DNA from: Planctomycetota bacterium
GTDB lineage: Bacteria > Planctomycetota > UBA8108 > UBA1146
Length of the DNA: 50,001 nt
Assembly: GCA_028825265.1 (NCBI GenBank)
Contig: JAPKAM010000009.1
Coordinates: 1-50,001, forward strand
Reading direction: 5' to 3'
Shown piece after piece: positions 1-9,699 of this stretch. The notes under the pieces were generated by a model. It searched no databases, was not told where the DNA came from, and saw only the letters and a list, made by a program, of their open reading frames with translations. Position 1 is the stretch's first letter. Each line of letters opens with the position of its first letter. A program made the position numbers and the translations under genes.

Positions 1-2318
1 GACTCCCGTCGTGGCGCGGACTCCCGTCTGGATGACGCGGGTCGTACCTGCGCCGGCTCTCTTCGCGGAGCACTGACCTCGGGTAGCGACATGTCCTCCA
101 GATCGATCTCAAGTCGATTGGAACTCTGATCCGTCTCGATCAACAGGTCGAAACTCTGGCGAGCCGCGAGATCCAGGTCCGGATGGGCGACGATCACCTG
201 AGACAACTCCTGGCTCAGACGTGGCAACGCTTGCAGCGTTCGCAAAACCCGCTGCCGATCCATCGCAGGAAACGGCTCATCGAGGAACAGGAACTGGGGA
301 GCACCGGTGACCGCTCGGACAAAGGCCTGGGCAAATGCGAGGCGAAAACCGAAGGACAATCCCTGCAGGGTTCCTCCCGAGAGTTCATGAGTCTGGAGAA
401 AATCGCTCTTCTCCCCAGTGAAGAGTCGGATCTCGAAATCTGGCGTCACCTGGGCATCGCGATAGCGTCCCCCGGTCAGATGCGGCAACAATCGGCACAG
501 TCCTTTTCCAAGACTTGGACCGGCACGCATCCTGACCGACTCGATCGTTTCATCGAGTAACTCGACCAGTAGCCGATGAATATCCATCTCTTCACGGATC
601 GCCAAGGACTTCTTGCGGCTCCCTGCGGAGATTTCAGCCAGCGCCTGACGGCGACCATCCTGATTCTGATATTCGCGGATCTCTGACTGAATGCGATCAC
701 TCTTGGAACGCAGTCGTTTGACCGAGTCACTCGACTCATCGAGAGACTTGCGACGCTCCTTGAGGGTCGCCCGAACTCGATCAAGTACACTCTTCAACTT
801 GCCGGCCAGGGATTCGCCCGGCTGATCTCCCATCGCGACGTGAATCTCACGGCGAGCGATGCGTAACAAATCGAGATTCTCCTGGACCGAACGAACCCGG
901 CATTCACCGATATCGTCGCCCGGATCGAGCCCTCCGGATGATCGAGATACATGAGCCCGTGCCGCTTCCAGCGAACTACTTCCAACATCCTGTTCCATCT
1001 GTAGTCGCGACAGGATGCCCCGAGCATCGAAGATCAACTGATGACACTGGGAAGATCTGGTCGAAAGCCAGCAGGCGACCACAAACAGGCCAGCAAATAC
1101 GGCAGCGACCAGGAAACCGATCCCTTTCTCCGACTCCAGTTGGGCCAGAAATGGGATTCCGGTACCGATTCCCCACTCCAACTCGTGATCGAGCCCGAGC
1201 ACCATGCCCAGCAATCCTGCGATGAAAAGCACCACTGCACCGGCGCGATTGCGAACCCTTGAGGAGGTCTCCTTGCGAATCTGGTGCTCCTGGATTTCTC
1301 TCTCTGCTGCGATCGAACCCTCTTGATCTCCTTCGAGGCGGCGTTGCAACGAGCCCTTGGAGTCGATCACACACTGTTCGAGATCCACTCGAATTTTGCA
1401 TGCGTCGGAAATCTGTTCGAGTCCATCTCGCAGCGGCGCGGTGATGGAATCCTGATCACGCAAAGGTTCAGGGAGCAGGTCCGCTTGCAGCAACCCGATC
1501 AACCCGTTGCACTTTCTGCGCGACTCCGAAGCCACAAGGGTATCGAGCGATCGCAGTTCTCCCTGGATTTTTTGCACCTCGTCACGCTTCTTCAGTTCTC
1601 GTTCGACCAGTCGTTGCATCTCCCGACCGTGAGCCCGAGCCTCCTCCACCTTGAGGTCCCTACTGTTCAGTTCCTCCTCGAGATCAGGAATCTTGTCGAT
1701 GTTCGGTTGGAGGCGCTGAATATGCTGATCATTACGGTGAATCTCATCCTGCACAGTGGTGAAATCTTTTTCCAGCAAGTCGAGCGCCTGGCTCGCCTGC
1801 CGCCGGGCTCCATGGAGCACATCGATCCCAGCCACCCGATCGAGAAAAGCCCTGAACTGCTCTGGTGTGGTGACCGATTCCCGCTCTGCAAGATAGAAGG
1901 AATGCATCGTTTCTCCGGCTCCAAGGTGGAAACGTCGCTGCACTTCTCGCTGCACCTGGAGTGCTCCAGAGGCGATCTCTTCTCCAGGAGGCCCCCCCGA
2001 TTTGTCGATGCGGACCATTCGAGCAAAGGAAGTTCCGAAGCGATCCATCTCGCGCCAGATCCGATAGCCATCCCCTGCGTGTTCAAAATCGAGTTCCACC
2101 ACGCAGTGATCATCATCCCAGTGGATCAGATCGGTAATCGAGCCGCGAACCATGTGATGAGTAGAGCCGAACAGAGCAAACTGGAACAGTTGCCCGATGC
2201 TCGACTTACCACTCTCGTTGGGACCGACGATTCCGATCAGGCCTCGACGGGGAAAGTTATCGATGCGAAGTTTCCTGAACTTCAAAAATCCTTCGGCACG
2301 GAGACTTCGAATCAGCAA
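1..2318 (-). CDS. SMC/YhaN-like AAA ATPase with two mid-protein membrane segments (partial, C-terminus off window)
   Basis: The frame is open without a stop from 2318 to the left edge, about 772 codons. Walker A (GPNESGKS, residues about 32-39) lies near the N-terminus; the ABC signature LSGGT (about 645) and Walker B FLFLDEP (about 675-682) lie near the C-terminus, the split-ATPase layout of the Rad50/SbcC/SMC superfamily. Long charged, coiled-coil-like stretches separate them. Two hydrophobic segments at roughly residues 357-375 and 397-417 interrupt the coiled coil, as described for Bacillus YhaN-type proteins, so a membrane-associated DNA repair or chromosome role is inferred. The likely start is TTG at 2318 (or CTG at 2315) after a strong GGGGGAGG; it overlaps the stop of the upstream 102-residue gene. 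No SbcD/YhaO-type nuclease gene is adjacent in the visible part. The visible C-terminal tail is repetitive (SSRRESAPRRES). Confidence 0.85.
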   Translation of the reverse strand, partial: MLIRSLRAEGFLKFRKLRIDNFPRRGLIGIVGPNESGKSSIGQLFQFALFGSTHHMVRGSITDLIHWDDDHCVVELDFEHAGDGYRIWREMDRFGTSFARMVRIDKSGGPPGEEIASGALQVQREVQRRFHLGAGETMHSFYLAERESVTTPEQFRAFLDRVAGIDVLHGARRQASQALDLLEKDFTTVQDEIHRNDQHIQRLQPNIDKIPDLEEELNSRDLKVEEARAHGREMQRLVERELKKRDEVQKIQGELRSLDTLVASESRRKCNGLIGLLQADLLPEPLRDQDSITAPLRDGLEQISDACKIRVDLEQCVIDSKGSLQRRLEGDQEGSIAAEREIQEHQIRKETSSRVRNRAGAVVLFIAGLLGMVLGLDHELEWGIGTGIPFLAQLESEKGIGFLVAAVFAGLFVVACWLSTRSSQCHQLIFDARGILSRLQMEQDVGSSSLEAARAHVSRSSGGLDPGDDIGECRVRSVQENLDLLRIARREIHVAMGDQPGESLAGKLKSVLDRVRATLKERRKSLDESSDSVKRLRSKSDRIQSEIREYQNQDGRRQALAEISAGSRKKSLAIREEMDIHRLLVELLDETIESVRMRAGPSLGKGLCRLLPHLTGGRYRDAQVTPDFEIRLFTGEKSDFLQTHELSGGTLQGLSFGFRLAFAQAFVRAVTGAPQFLFLDEPFPAMDRQRVLRTLQALPRLSQELSQVIVAHPDLDLAARQSFDLLIETDQSSNRLEIDLEDMSLPEVSAPRREPAQVRPASSRRESAPRRE

Positions 2319-2620
2319 GACGCCTCCCCCGGACCAGTATCCTGGTCAAAATCCTGATCTGCGATGAACTTCTCTCCGAGTCGACGCGCAAACTCGTACT
2401 TGCGCAGGCTGTCGGCATCGACCTTGCCTTCAAAAGCTCTTTTCTTCATCTCGAACAATCGCCGAAACTCCTCGAGAGGTGGACGGATCGCCAGACCATC
2501 GAGAAGCCAGCCAGCGGCATCGGGATCGGTGGATGAGTTGGGGTCGGATCCACTATCGGATCCACGATCGGATCCACTTTCGGATCCACTATCGGATCCA
2601 CCATGACGGCGTCTCGGCAT
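2312..2620 (-). CDS. Small hypothetical protein with GSDS-repeat N-terminus
   Basis: A 102-residue protein I do not recognise. Residues about 9-30 are Gly-Ser-Asp repeats made by a 12-bp tandem repeat; the remaining 70 residues are charged and probably helical (LEEFRRLFEMKKRAFEGKV, then ARRLGEKFIADQDF). Its stop codon overlaps the start of the SMC-like ATPase, so the two are probably translationally coupled and may work together. It lies 85 bp downstream of tsaE on the same strand. The weak ribosome binding site at 2620 and the low-complexity N-terminus leave the exact start uncertain. Confidence 0.6.
   Translation of the reverse strand: MPRRRHGGSDSGSESGSDRGSDSGSDPNSSTDPDAAGWLLDGLAIRPPLEEFRRLFEMKKRAFEGKVDADSLRKYEFARRLGEKFIADQDFDQDTGPGEASC
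2544..2602. repeat. 12-bp tandem repeat, about five copies
   Basis: The unit TCGGATCCACTA repeats at 2544, 2556, 2568, 2580 and 2592 with changes only in its last two bases. Every copy contains GGATCC. On the minus strand it encodes GSDS/GSES/GSDR in the N-terminus of the small gene at 2312-2620. The unit is a multiple of three, so copy-number change keeps the frame. Confidence 0.95.
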
Positions 2621-2705
2621 CGTGACTCGATCCTGCCCGGGTCTGGAGAAATGAAAATAACGGGCTCACTGATTGTGAAGCCCACGGAGATGCTTTCAAG
2701 TTGCT

Positions 2706-3194
2706 TCAGCAAACGATCGCAGCCAGAAATGCATCCTCGATCGCATCCCCTCGCCCCTCTCCCAGGAGCCTAATTTGGCCCTGACGCAGTCCCTCACCGC
2801 CATGAGCTAGATCGATCCGCAGTCGACGAGCGGGCAGTATCGATTCGACGCGATCGGCCCACTCCACCGCGATCACCCCCTCTTGATGCCATTCCTGCCA
2901 GCCGTGAAGCGCCAATTCTGCCGGATCATCGAGGCGGTAGGCGTCGACATGAAGTAGTGGCACGGCCCCCCTGTGAAGCGAAGCGATGGTGAAAGTGGGG
3001 CTTCGTACCCGTCCATCGAGAGCCATTCCACGGGCCAAGCCGCGCACCAAAGCGGTCTTTCCTGCCCCCAATTCTCCGTACAGGCCGATCACCAGCCCCG
3101 CCTTGGCGACTTCACCGATGCGCTGGCCCAGCGCCTCAGTCTGCGCCTCAGACGTAAGAACTAGCCGAGCAGAGGTGGTTCTTGAATCCGTCAC
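2706..3194 (-). CDS. tsaE: tRNA threonylcarbamoyladenosine biosynthesis ATPase TsaE
   Basis: TsaE (YjeE) is the P-loop ATPase that works with TsaB and TsaD to make the t6A modification at position 37 of ANN-decoding tRNAs. The 162-residue product has the family marks: Walker A GELGAGKT (about residues 40-47), SPTF, HVDAYRL and VEWADR near the C-terminus; length is normal. It starts at GTG 3194. The gene is first in a minus-strand run with the 102-residue protein and the SMC-like ATPase and is divergent from the secreted propeller at 3332. TsaB and TsaD are not in the window. Confidence 0.93.
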   Translation of the reverse strand: MTDSRTTSARLVLTSEAQTEALGQRIGEVAKAGLVIGLYGELGAGKTALVRGLARGMALDGRVRSPTFTIASLHRGAVPLLHVDAYRLDDPAELALHGWQEWHQEGVIAVEWADRVESILPARRLRIDLAHGGEGLRQGQIRLLGEGRGDAIEDAFLAAIVC

Positions 3195-3331
3195 GGTTAG
3201 CGCCTTTCCGAAGAGGCGAGCCTATCGGGCACCTGGAAGGGGTACAACCCTGCTGGCGTAAAGCACTTCGAGACGCAAGGATGGAGCCAGCCAGGTGGGT
3301 TTCCACTGAAACATCGATAGAGAGAGAACGG

Positions 3332-5407
3332 ATGGCCCGCTTGAAAAACACCCTGACGATCCTGATGGGGCTCTTGTTCGCGTCTCTGATGGGGTTGGGC
3401 GCCGATCCTCAAGAATATGAGTTGCCCGGCCCCCCCGCCGCCGGACCGGGACGAATTCCCCATCATCGGGGAGCAGAATCGCTGAAGATGATCTCCGATC
3501 TGACGCTGGAGAATCCAGGTGCCGCGGCTCAACAGTTGCGTGAGTGGCTCGAGACGCGCAACGGATTGCTGGTGTTCCCGCCTCGACCCCTTTTCGTCGG
3601 TAGCCGAGGAACTGTCCACATCGAACGCACCGAGCGGCAAATGGCACGCTTCGCCCGCTCGCTGCCAAGTGGATTTCTCGATGGTGCCCTCGGGCGATTG
3701 GGCAACATCCCTATCGATGGAGCACACCCGTTGGTGTGGCATCCAGACCGAGGGCGACAAGCGAATCGTGCCTTGCAGGAGGCGTTCGAACGCGCCGATC
3801 GGCGATCCGCTTGGGCGCTTCTTCAGCGACCGGGAAGCCGCAACGGAATCGAACCGGGGTTACTGCGCTGGCTCGAGGATGATGCGGTCGCGCTCGGACC
3901 CTGGCGAAGAAGTGACGGACCGCTGACTCGAGTTCCGCAACAATCCTTAGGAAGCCGCGTCGAGGGTTCATTGGCGATCCCGATGCCGAATACCGGTCCC
4001 GAAGGAACTTCGCATCGCAAGGTTCAGAAGTGGTCACGGCGCCACCCACTGTCGGACCTATTCCCGCTGCTGGGCCAACGAATGGCTCTCTTCGGCAACG
4101 GTCATCGAGTGGTGGCCATCGATCTGGATGAGCCGACCCGAGAGGCGTGGCAGTGGCTGGTCCCGCGTCCCGATGGTACGCCCACTCGCACTCAGTTGCC
4201 CTTCATCAGTGTTCCCGAGATTCCGGTGAGCAGTGGTGACCGATGCGTCTTCTTGCTGCGTACACCGCGTCAGTATCAACAGCCCTCCACCAACATCATC
4301 CTGGAAAGTGGCCCGTGGAAAGATCGTGGCTGGCTGGAAGCGGTGGTACTCGAGATTCCCGACCCGCAGCGGCCGCCGGTCTCCTCGTGGGTGGCCCCCA
4401 TCGCCAGCGAGGGTTTCAGCGCCTGTCCAGTGCCGTTGATCGAGGGTGACCGAATGTGGCTGCTGGCGACACGAGGCTGGTCGACCCTCGAGACGTGGGT
4501 TTTTGCCTTTGACCTGTCATGCCGGCAGGAGTTGTGGCGACGCCAGTTGGAGGTGAGGGAACTAGAGGCCCACGCCCTCAACGATCTTCGCGACAAGATC
4601 CTCTCCGCCTCGCTGGCACGGTCCGGGGACGATCTGCTGGTGAGCCGCTCGGGAGGAGCGATCGAGTGCCTCTCGGCTAGCAGCGGTGCTCACCGCGCCT
4701 CCTTGTATCAACCACGTTGGCGCTTCGAGGAATTGCCGAGCTTCAGCGATATTCGCTGGGGTCAACAGCGATTCCTTGCCTACCCCGGGTTACGACCCCG
4801 ATCGAACTCTCCGATACAGGTGCCATCGGACAAGACCAGCCCGTGGCTTTTTCTGCCACCCGATGGGCGGCTGCTGATCGCCCTCGAAACGCAATCGTGG
4901 CAGATCGCCTGGAGTCATCCTGTGGGCCGTCAGACTTCCCTGCTGGGGATCGTCGATGGGATTGCATGGTTGTTCGACGCGACCATCGGGGTCGGCCAGA
5001 ACACGGTTCATCTGACCGGGCTCGATTCACGCGATGGAGAGCGAGTGGCAGGCCCTTGGAGCATCTCGTTGACGGCGCAACCAATGGCAGAAGGGGACGA
5101 TCCAGCCCATCTCCAGGCCCCCCTACTGAGGGGGCAACCGAGGATCTTCTCCGAACGAATCTGGATTCCCTCCGGCGGCGGCATCGAGGTCTACTCGTTG
5201 AAGGATGGCACTGCTCTGGGGGTTTCACCCTGGCCCGAGGGTTCGAGGGGAGGCACCCCCTTGCCTCTCGATGGCGGTGAACTGCTGATCGCTCGACGCG
5301 GCGACAGTTCGATGCCGTCCAGTAGTGTCATCGAGATGGTGCGACCGATCCCGCCCGAGGAGTCTGCGGAGTCTGCAGGGGGAGATTCAGGAGATTCAGA
5401 TGAATAA
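3332..5407 (+). CDS. Secreted PQQ-like beta-propeller protein
   Basis: A 691-residue protein with an N-terminal signal peptide (MARLKNTLTILMGLLFASLMG, then GADPQ). The body has repeated blade-like segments with the pattern of PQQ-binding-like/WD40 propellers (for example MALFGNGHRVVAIDLD, ETWVFAFDLSCRQELWRR, DDLLVSRSGGAIECLSASSG, RLLIALETQSWQIAWSHPV, GGIEVYSLKDGTALGV). Catalytic residues are not evident, so an envelope scaffold or binding role is likely. ATG 3332 is preferred over an in-frame ATG at 3182 because it begins the signal peptide and follows GAGAGAACGG. The C-terminus ends in an acidic tail built from two 9-bp duplications. Possible alternative: a PQQ-dependent enzyme fragment; no support seen. 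Confidence 0.75.
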   Translation: MARLKNTLTILMGLLFASLMGLGADPQEYELPGPPAAGPGRIPHHRGAESLKMISDLTLENPGAAAQQLREWLETRNGLLVFPPRPLFVGSRGTVHIERTERQMARFARSLPSGFLDGALGRLGNIPIDGAHPLVWHPDRGRQANRALQEAFERADRRSAWALLQRPGSRNGIEPGLLRWLEDDAVALGPWRRSDGPLTRVPQQSLGSRVEGSLAIPMPNTGPEGTSHRKVQKWSRRHPLSDLFPLLGQRMALFGNGHRVVAIDLDEPTREAWQWLVPRPDGTPTRTQLPFISVPEIPVSSGDRCVFLLRTPRQYQQPSTNIILESGPWKDRGWLEAVVLEIPDPQRPPVSSWVAPIASEGFSACPVPLIEGDRMWLLATRGWSTLETWVFAFDLSCRQELWRRQLEVRELEAHALNDLRDKILSASLARSGDDLLVSRSGGAIECLSASSGAHRASLYQPRWRFEELPSFSDIRWGQQRFLAYPGLRPRSNSPIQVPSDKTSPWLFLPPDGRLLIALETQSWQIAWSHPVGRQTSLLGIVDGIAWLFDATIGVGQNTVHLTGLDSRDGERVAGPWSISLTAQPMAEGDDPAHLQAPLLRGQPRIFSERIWIPSGGGIEVYSLKDGTALGVSPWPEGSRGGTPLPLDGGELLIARRGDSSMPSSSVIEMVRPIPPEESAESAGGDSGDSDE
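5359..5398. repeat. Two 9-bp tandem duplications at the 3' end of a gene
   Basis: GGAGTCTGC occurs twice (5359-5367, 5368-5376) and GGAGATTCA twice (5381-5389, 5390-5398). They encode the tail EESAESAGGDSGDSDE, ending three codons before the stop. Confidence 0.95.
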
Positions 5408-5436
5408 GAATCTGGGCCCCCGGTCCATCGATAGCG

Positions 5437-5859
5437 CTAGACGGCGTCTTCCGGTTCCGACGAGATCACCGGACTCAGGAAGTCGACCTCGAGTCGAGGA
5501 GCTTTCAACCATAGATTCTCCAGGTCGTAGTACTCCCGCGCATCCTCCTCAAAGATGTGCAGCACGATTTCACCATGATCGAGGCAATACCAGCGAGAGT
5601 CATCCCTGCCGTGGAATCCGATCCTGGGCAGGTGCTTCGGTTTGAGGAATCGTTCGACCGAATCCCCCAACGACCGTACCTGGCGTGCCGATCGACCAGA
5701 AGCGAGGATGAAGTAGGTGGAGATGTGAATCATCTCCCGTACACGCAGCACCAGGATCCGGTCCGCTTTCTGATGGAACAGAAAACGTGCCGTATCGGCA
5801 GCGATCAACTCCAGTTCTTCCGCTCCCCGCAGGGTTGGCGAGTCCACGTTCGGATTCAT
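5437..5859 (-). CDS. rsfS: Ribosomal silencing factor RsfS
   Basis: RsfS binds L14 of the 50S subunit and blocks subunit joining in starvation. The 140-residue product carries the family core: AADTARFLFHQKADRILVLRVREM, then YFILASGRSARQVRSL, then DSRWYCLDHGEIVLHIFEEDAREYYDLENLW (listed as key pieces). ATG 5859 (MNPNVDSP) is chosen over an in-frame 5907 start because the family core begins shortly after it. It is convergent with the propeller gene (29-bp gap) and separated from the pyrophosphatase gene by a strong hairpin, so it probably has its own promoter. Confidence 0.92.
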   Translation of the reverse strand: MNPNVDSPTLRGAEELELIAADTARFLFHQKADRILVLRVREMIHISTYFILASGRSARQVRSLGDSVERFLKPKHLPRIGFHGRDDSRWYCLDHGEIVLHIFEEDAREYYDLENLWLKAPRLEVDFLSPVISSEPEDAV

Positions 5860-5920
5860 TCGATACCTTTCGATCCTACAGAGGGTATCAGCCCACCCCC
5901 GAGCCACAAGTCAAGATGAA

Positions 5921-5957
5921 GAGGGGCTGCCCACCGGCAACCGGTGGGCAGCCCCTC
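5921..5957 (-). terminator. Perfect 17-bp hairpin downstream of the membrane pyrophosphatase gene
   Basis: GAGGGGCTGCCCACCGG (5921-5937), loop CAA, and its exact complement (5941-5957). It lies 23 bp past the pyrophosphatase stop and 61 bp before the rsfS start. On the minus strand it is followed by TTCATCTTGACTT, a broken rather than clean U-tract. A strong terminator or mRNA 3'-end stabiliser is likely. Confidence 0.8.
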
Positions 5958-5980
5958 GAGGATGGACTCAAGTCTGCGGC

Positions 5981-8092
5981 TCAACCAGCCATCTTCAGGA
6001 ACAGTGGCACGAACACCAGGCTGACGATGGTCATCAACTTGATCAGGATGTTGAGCGATGGCCCGCTAGTGTCCTTGAACGGATCACCAACGGTGTCTCC
6101 CACCACCGAGGCCTTGTGCGCCTCGGAGCCCTTACCACCATGTTGCCCCGTCTCGATGTACTTCTTGGCATTGTCCCAAGCGCCACCGGCGTTCGACATG
6201 AAGATGGCAAACAGAACTCCGGAAGCCAGTGCCCCGGCCAACAATCCGCCGAGAACTTGCATCGACCAGCAGCCGACCGCGACCGGCACCGCAATCGCCA
6301 GGAAGCCAGGTAACACCATTTCCCGCAGAGAACCCTTGGTCGAGATCTCGACGCAGGCGGCATAATCTGGTTTTCCGGTGCCTTCGAGGATTCCTGGAAT
6401 TTCGCGGAACTGACGACGAACCTCTACGATCATCGATCCAGCGGCCTTACCGACCGCCTTCATCGTCAAGGCTGAGAAGAGGAAGGTCATCGCAGAACCG
6501 AGGAACAACCCGATCATCACATTCACGTTGAGAATGTCGAGGTTTTCAAAAATGGTGGGATCGAGATTGAGTTTCTCAATTCCGGCCTTCACTTCGTTGG
6601 AGTAGGTGTTGAACAGAGCCAACGCGGTCAGTGCTGCCGACCCGATGGCGAATCCCTTACCGATGGCTGCAGTGGTATTTCCAACCGCATCGAGAGCATC
6701 AGTACGCTCGCGAACTTCAGGATCACAGCCCGCCATCTCGGCGATGCCACCGGCGTTATCTGCCACCGGTCCGTAGGCATCGATGCCGAGCGAGATGCCG
6801 AGCGTCGAGAGCATGCCTACTGCACTGAGAGCGATGCCGTACAAGCCACCGAAATGGTGAGCCGAGTAGATCGCGACACAGATCCAGATCACCGGCCATA
6901 CCGTCGATTGCATTCCGATGGCCAGTCCACTGATGATGTTGGTGGCGGCACCCTGTTCCGAATCACCGGCGATTTTGCGCGCATGAGGTGCCTGCTCGGA
7001 TGTGTAGTGCTCGGTGATCTTGCCAATGATGATCCCCAGCACCAGTCCACCGATGAGCGTTCCATAAATGCCCCACTTGGTGGCACCTTCAGCAAAGGGC
7101 AAGTCGTCTCCGGGTAACTTGGAGAAGACGAAGGCGGCCAATCCTGCAAAAATGACACTGGCGGTCAACAAGCCGTTGAACAGAGCCGAGTGAACCTTGC
7201 TCTCATCCTTGGTCTTGACCGCTGCGGTACCGATGATGGAAGAGAGGGTTCCCAGTGCGCAAAGCACCAGAGGAAGGGCCACCCAGGGCATTGCGGCCTC
7301 CGCATTGGCCACGCCAAATGCAGTCAGTCCCAGCGCCATGCAAGCGATGATCGACCCGACATAGGATTCGAACAGATCCGCACCCATTCCCGCCACGTCG
7401 CCGACATTATCACCAACATTGTCAGCGATGGTGGCCGGATTCCGTGGATCGTCCTCGGGGATTCCCACCTCGACCTTGCCGACCAGGTCGGCGCCCACAT
7501 CAGCAGCCTTGGTGAAGATACCTCCTCCAACGCGGGCAAACAGCGCGATGCTGGAAGCACCGAAGGAGAATCCAAACAGTGGCTGGATGAAGTTTTCTCC
7601 CACTGGCGTTTCTGCGTACCAGTAACGGAACAGAATCGAGACTCCGAGCAAGCCCAGGCCCACTACGGTCAGCCCCATCACCGCTCCCGAGCGGAAGGCC
7701 ACGGTCAAGGCTCCGGTGAGTCCCTTCTTCGCGGCTTCGGTCGTGCGCACTGCACTGATCGTGGCAGTTCTCATGCCGATCCAGCCGGCGACTCCACTGG
7801 CAAGAGCTCCCACCACATACGAAATGGCGGTGGGAGAGTCCACCCCGAAATTGAGGGCGACCGCCACACACACGGCGAACACACTCAGCATCTTGTATTC
7901 CGTTTTCAGGAATGCCATGGCGCCCTGCTGAACAAATCCAGCCAACTCTTGCATTCGCTCGGTTCCGGGAGATTGCTTCTTGATCCAGGTGTTGAGGTAG
8001 AAGGCATAGAGCAGCGAGATCACCGAGATGCCGATGCCGAGAAACGCTCCATCTTTACCGGTCAGGAAATCGACCCACGAGTTCATATCCAT
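5981..8092 (-). CDS. hppA: Membrane-bound ion-translocating pyrophosphatase
   Basis: Integral-membrane pyrophosphatase that pumps H+ and/or Na+ at the cost of PPi. The 703-residue protein is of family length, with about 16 hydrophobic segments. Substrate motifs are clear: [11 protein letters not shown] (about residues 196-206) followed by [20 protein letters not shown], and the C-terminal [12 protein letters not shown] and [20 protein letters not shown]. The [10 protein letters not shown] segment has Ala where K+-independent enzymes carry Lys, so by the known K/A rule it is probably K+-dependent; which ion is pumped cannot be decided here. The start at ATG 8092 follows AAGGAG. It ends at a perfect 17-bp hairpin. 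Many Planctomycetota carry such an enzyme. Confidence 0.95.
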   Translation of the reverse strand: MDMNSWVDFLTGKDGAFLGIGISVISLLYAFYLNTWIKKQSPGTERMQELAGFVQQGAMAFLKTEYKMLSVFAVCVAVALNFGVDSPTAISYVVGALASGVAGWIGMRTATISAVRTTEAAKKGLTGALTVAFRSGAVMGLTVVGLGLLGVSILFRYWYAETPVGENFIQPLFGFSFGASSIALFARVGGGIFTKAADVGADLVGKVEVGIPEDDPRNPATIADNVGDNVGDVAGMGADLFESYVGSIIACMALGLTAFGVANAEAAMPWVALPLVLCALGTLSSIIGTAAVKTKDESKVHSALFNGLLTASVIFAGLAAFVFSKLPGDDLPFAEGATKWGIYGTLIGGLVLGIIIGKITEHYTSEQAPHARKIAGDSEQGAATNIISGLAIGMQSTVWPVIWICVAIYSAHHFGGLYGIALSAVGMLSTLGISLGIDAYGPVADNAGGIAEMAGCDPEVRERTDALDAVGNTTAAIGKGFAIGSAALTALALFNTYSNEVKAGIEKLNLDPTIFENLDILNVNVMIGLFLGSAMTFLFSALTMKAVGKAAGSMIVEVRRQFREIPGILEGTGKPDYAACVEISTKGSLREMVLPGFLAIAVPVAVGCWSMQVLGGLLAGALASGVLFAIFMSNAGGAWDNAKKYIETGQHGGKGSEAHKASVVGDTVGDPFKDTSGPSLNILIKLMTIVSLVFVPLFLKMAG

Positions 8093-8292
8093 TTTGGTTC
8101 TCCTTCATGTCGAAGTTCATCATTCGAAGCCCTCGGATCAGGCCTCGTCGGAGCGAAGGCAGGCCGATGGCCATACCGCTCTTCAAGAAAGGTGCTTTTA
8201 CCAGAAACAGGGATGGGCGGCAACCAGATCGGCCCAGCGTTAATTGGACCAAGTCTTGTCAGGAACGGGACTTGCAAAGAAACCTAAGGGAA

Positions 8293-9699
8293 TCAGCGTA
8301 GTTCTATGTATTCGCCATTGTTCTGTATTGCGAGATTCTTCATGAACCCTCGCAATTTCTTGCCTGCCTGCTCGAAACCAACGGTATTGAGGCGGATCCG
8401 CCGAAACCGATTGGCCTCTCGCACCCATTGCAAGATCGGTCGAGTATCGAGCAGTTGATTGTCTCGCCGCGGGGCCCCATCGGAGAGCAAGAAGATGGCC
8501 TTCAGATTGGGCGCTCCAAACGCCTCACGCAGTGCGTGATCGGTCCATGTCTCCCCCGCCGCTTGAACACCCCTCACGTACTGGATCGCCTCTTTCTTGC
8601 GACGAGACGATGCGGAAACCAGTCCCTTCGACATCGAATGAACCTCGTGGTTGAAGGTGATGATGTTAAAACGCACATCTTTCGGCAGTTTATCGATGGT
8701 GCGAATCAACTCGTCCTGCACCCTTCGAATTCGCTGGCGGGCTTCCTGCTGCTTGGGTGTAGGTTTCGGTTGTTCCTTCGCCCCCCCGACTCCGGTACCA
8801 CTTCTGCCGGCACCATCGCCGGGCTCTTCCGGAAGGTCGTCCACCACTTCCATGCTGCCGGACACATCGAGCAAGAACACGACATTCTTGGCCACCACTT
8901 CCATTCCGAAGAAGGCGGGGGGATCACGTTTGACGGAGGTCAGTCCACGCTTCTGTTTTCCCGGTGGAGGTCTCTTGTAGTCCTGCTTTCGTGGATCCCA
9001 GAAGTTCTTCCAGTCCACCGCCACCTTGAAATCTTGGCCGACCAATTTCAGCAGGCACTTGCGAATCTCGTAGGCCAATAGAGTCTGCGCACGGCCGATC
9101 TTTTCCTGGCGTGCAAGAGCCTCGATCAGGTGATCCACCGATCCGAGATCGTCCCTCTTGGCGAGTGCCTCGATGACGGTCAGGGCAACCGAATCATCCG
9201 AGTCGTACAAGTTGGTCAGGACCGCCTTGTAAGCGTTGCTTTCCTTGCGAGCCGAGAGCACCAACGTCAAGATGATTCGAGCGGAAGAACGCTTGTCCTT
9301 GGTCGCCAGTTCACACAGTCGATCGAGCCCTTCGCCCGCGGGGATGCCCACCAGTTTCGATCCGATGTAGCGTTCGATTCCGTAGGATTGCCCAACGAGA
9401 CCGATCTGGACCAGCGCATTGATCGCCTTCTTGCTACCATCGTCGACCAGTTCATCGACCGCCCGCGAGGCCTCGTCAAAGCGGTCCTTCTGGATCGCCC
9501 CGGCCAGTTGCGACTTGGCCCGTGAAACATCGTCGGTGGATGCCGCGAAGATCAGTTCGCTTCCGCCGAGGGCGATCGCCGCTGGTATTCGCCAGACAGA
9601 GGCGAAAAAGATCAGCATGGCCACACAAAGAGATGCGACTCCAGATCGACGGAGGGCACTGGATCGTGAGGCCGGATGAGAGCAATGGGCGTGGGACAT
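8293..9699 (-). CDS. Secreted or anchored VWA-domain protein with HEAT-like repeats
   Basis: A 468-residue protein. The N-terminus holds a hydrophobic segment (SLCVAMLIFFASVWRIPAAIA), consistent with export. Residues about 60-220 form HEAT-like helical repeats (for example RIILTLVLSARKES, VALTVIEALAKRDDLGSVDHLIEALARQ). The C-terminal von Willebrand factor A domain has an intact MIDAS: DVSGSM (D278), the downstream Thr in GETWTDHAL, and LLSDGAP. MIDAS proteins bind partners through a divalent metal. A flexible Gly/Pro/Lys linker (about 283-320) is inserted right after the first MIDAS strand. ATG 9699 is preferred over upstream in-frame ATGs because it follows GGAAGGAAG. Function is not known; the ligand is not suggested by neighbours. 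Confidence 0.85.
   Translation of the reverse strand: MSHAHCSHPASRSSALRRSGVASLCVAMLIFFASVWRIPAAIALGGSELIFAASTDDVSRAKSQLAGAIQKDRFDEASRAVDELVDDGSKKAINALVQIGLVGQSYGIERYIGSKLVGIPAGEGLDRLCELATKDKRSSARIILTLVLSARKESNAYKAVLTNLYDSDDSVALTVIEALAKRDDLGSVDHLIEALARQEKIGRAQTLLAYEIRKCLLKLVGQDFKVAVDWKNFWDPRKQDYKRPPPGKQKRGLTSVKRDPPAFFGMEVVAKNVVFLLDVSGSMEVVDDLPEEPGDGAGRSGTGVGGAKEQPKPTPKQQEARQRIRRVQDELIRTIDKLPKDVRFNIITFNHEVHSMSKGLVSASSRRKKEAIQYVRGVQAAGETWTDHALREAFGAPNLKAIFLLSDGAPRRDNQLLDTRPILQWVREANRFRRIRLNTVGFEQAGKKLRGFMKNLAIQNNGEYIELR

Noticed and set aside
1284-2357. Plus-strand open frame of 357 codons
   Set aside because: It lies codon-for-codon opposite the minus-strand SMC-like ATPase, which has all ATPase motifs; the plus reading has no domain or ribosome binding site.
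2544-2602. Possible CRISPR-like repeats
   Set aside because: Direct tandem copies without spacers, in frame inside a gene; no cas genes. The same holds for all tandem repeats listed.
7190-8287. Plus-strand open frame of 365 codons
   Set aside because: Antisense to the membrane pyrophosphatase; His-rich composition typical of a shadow frame.
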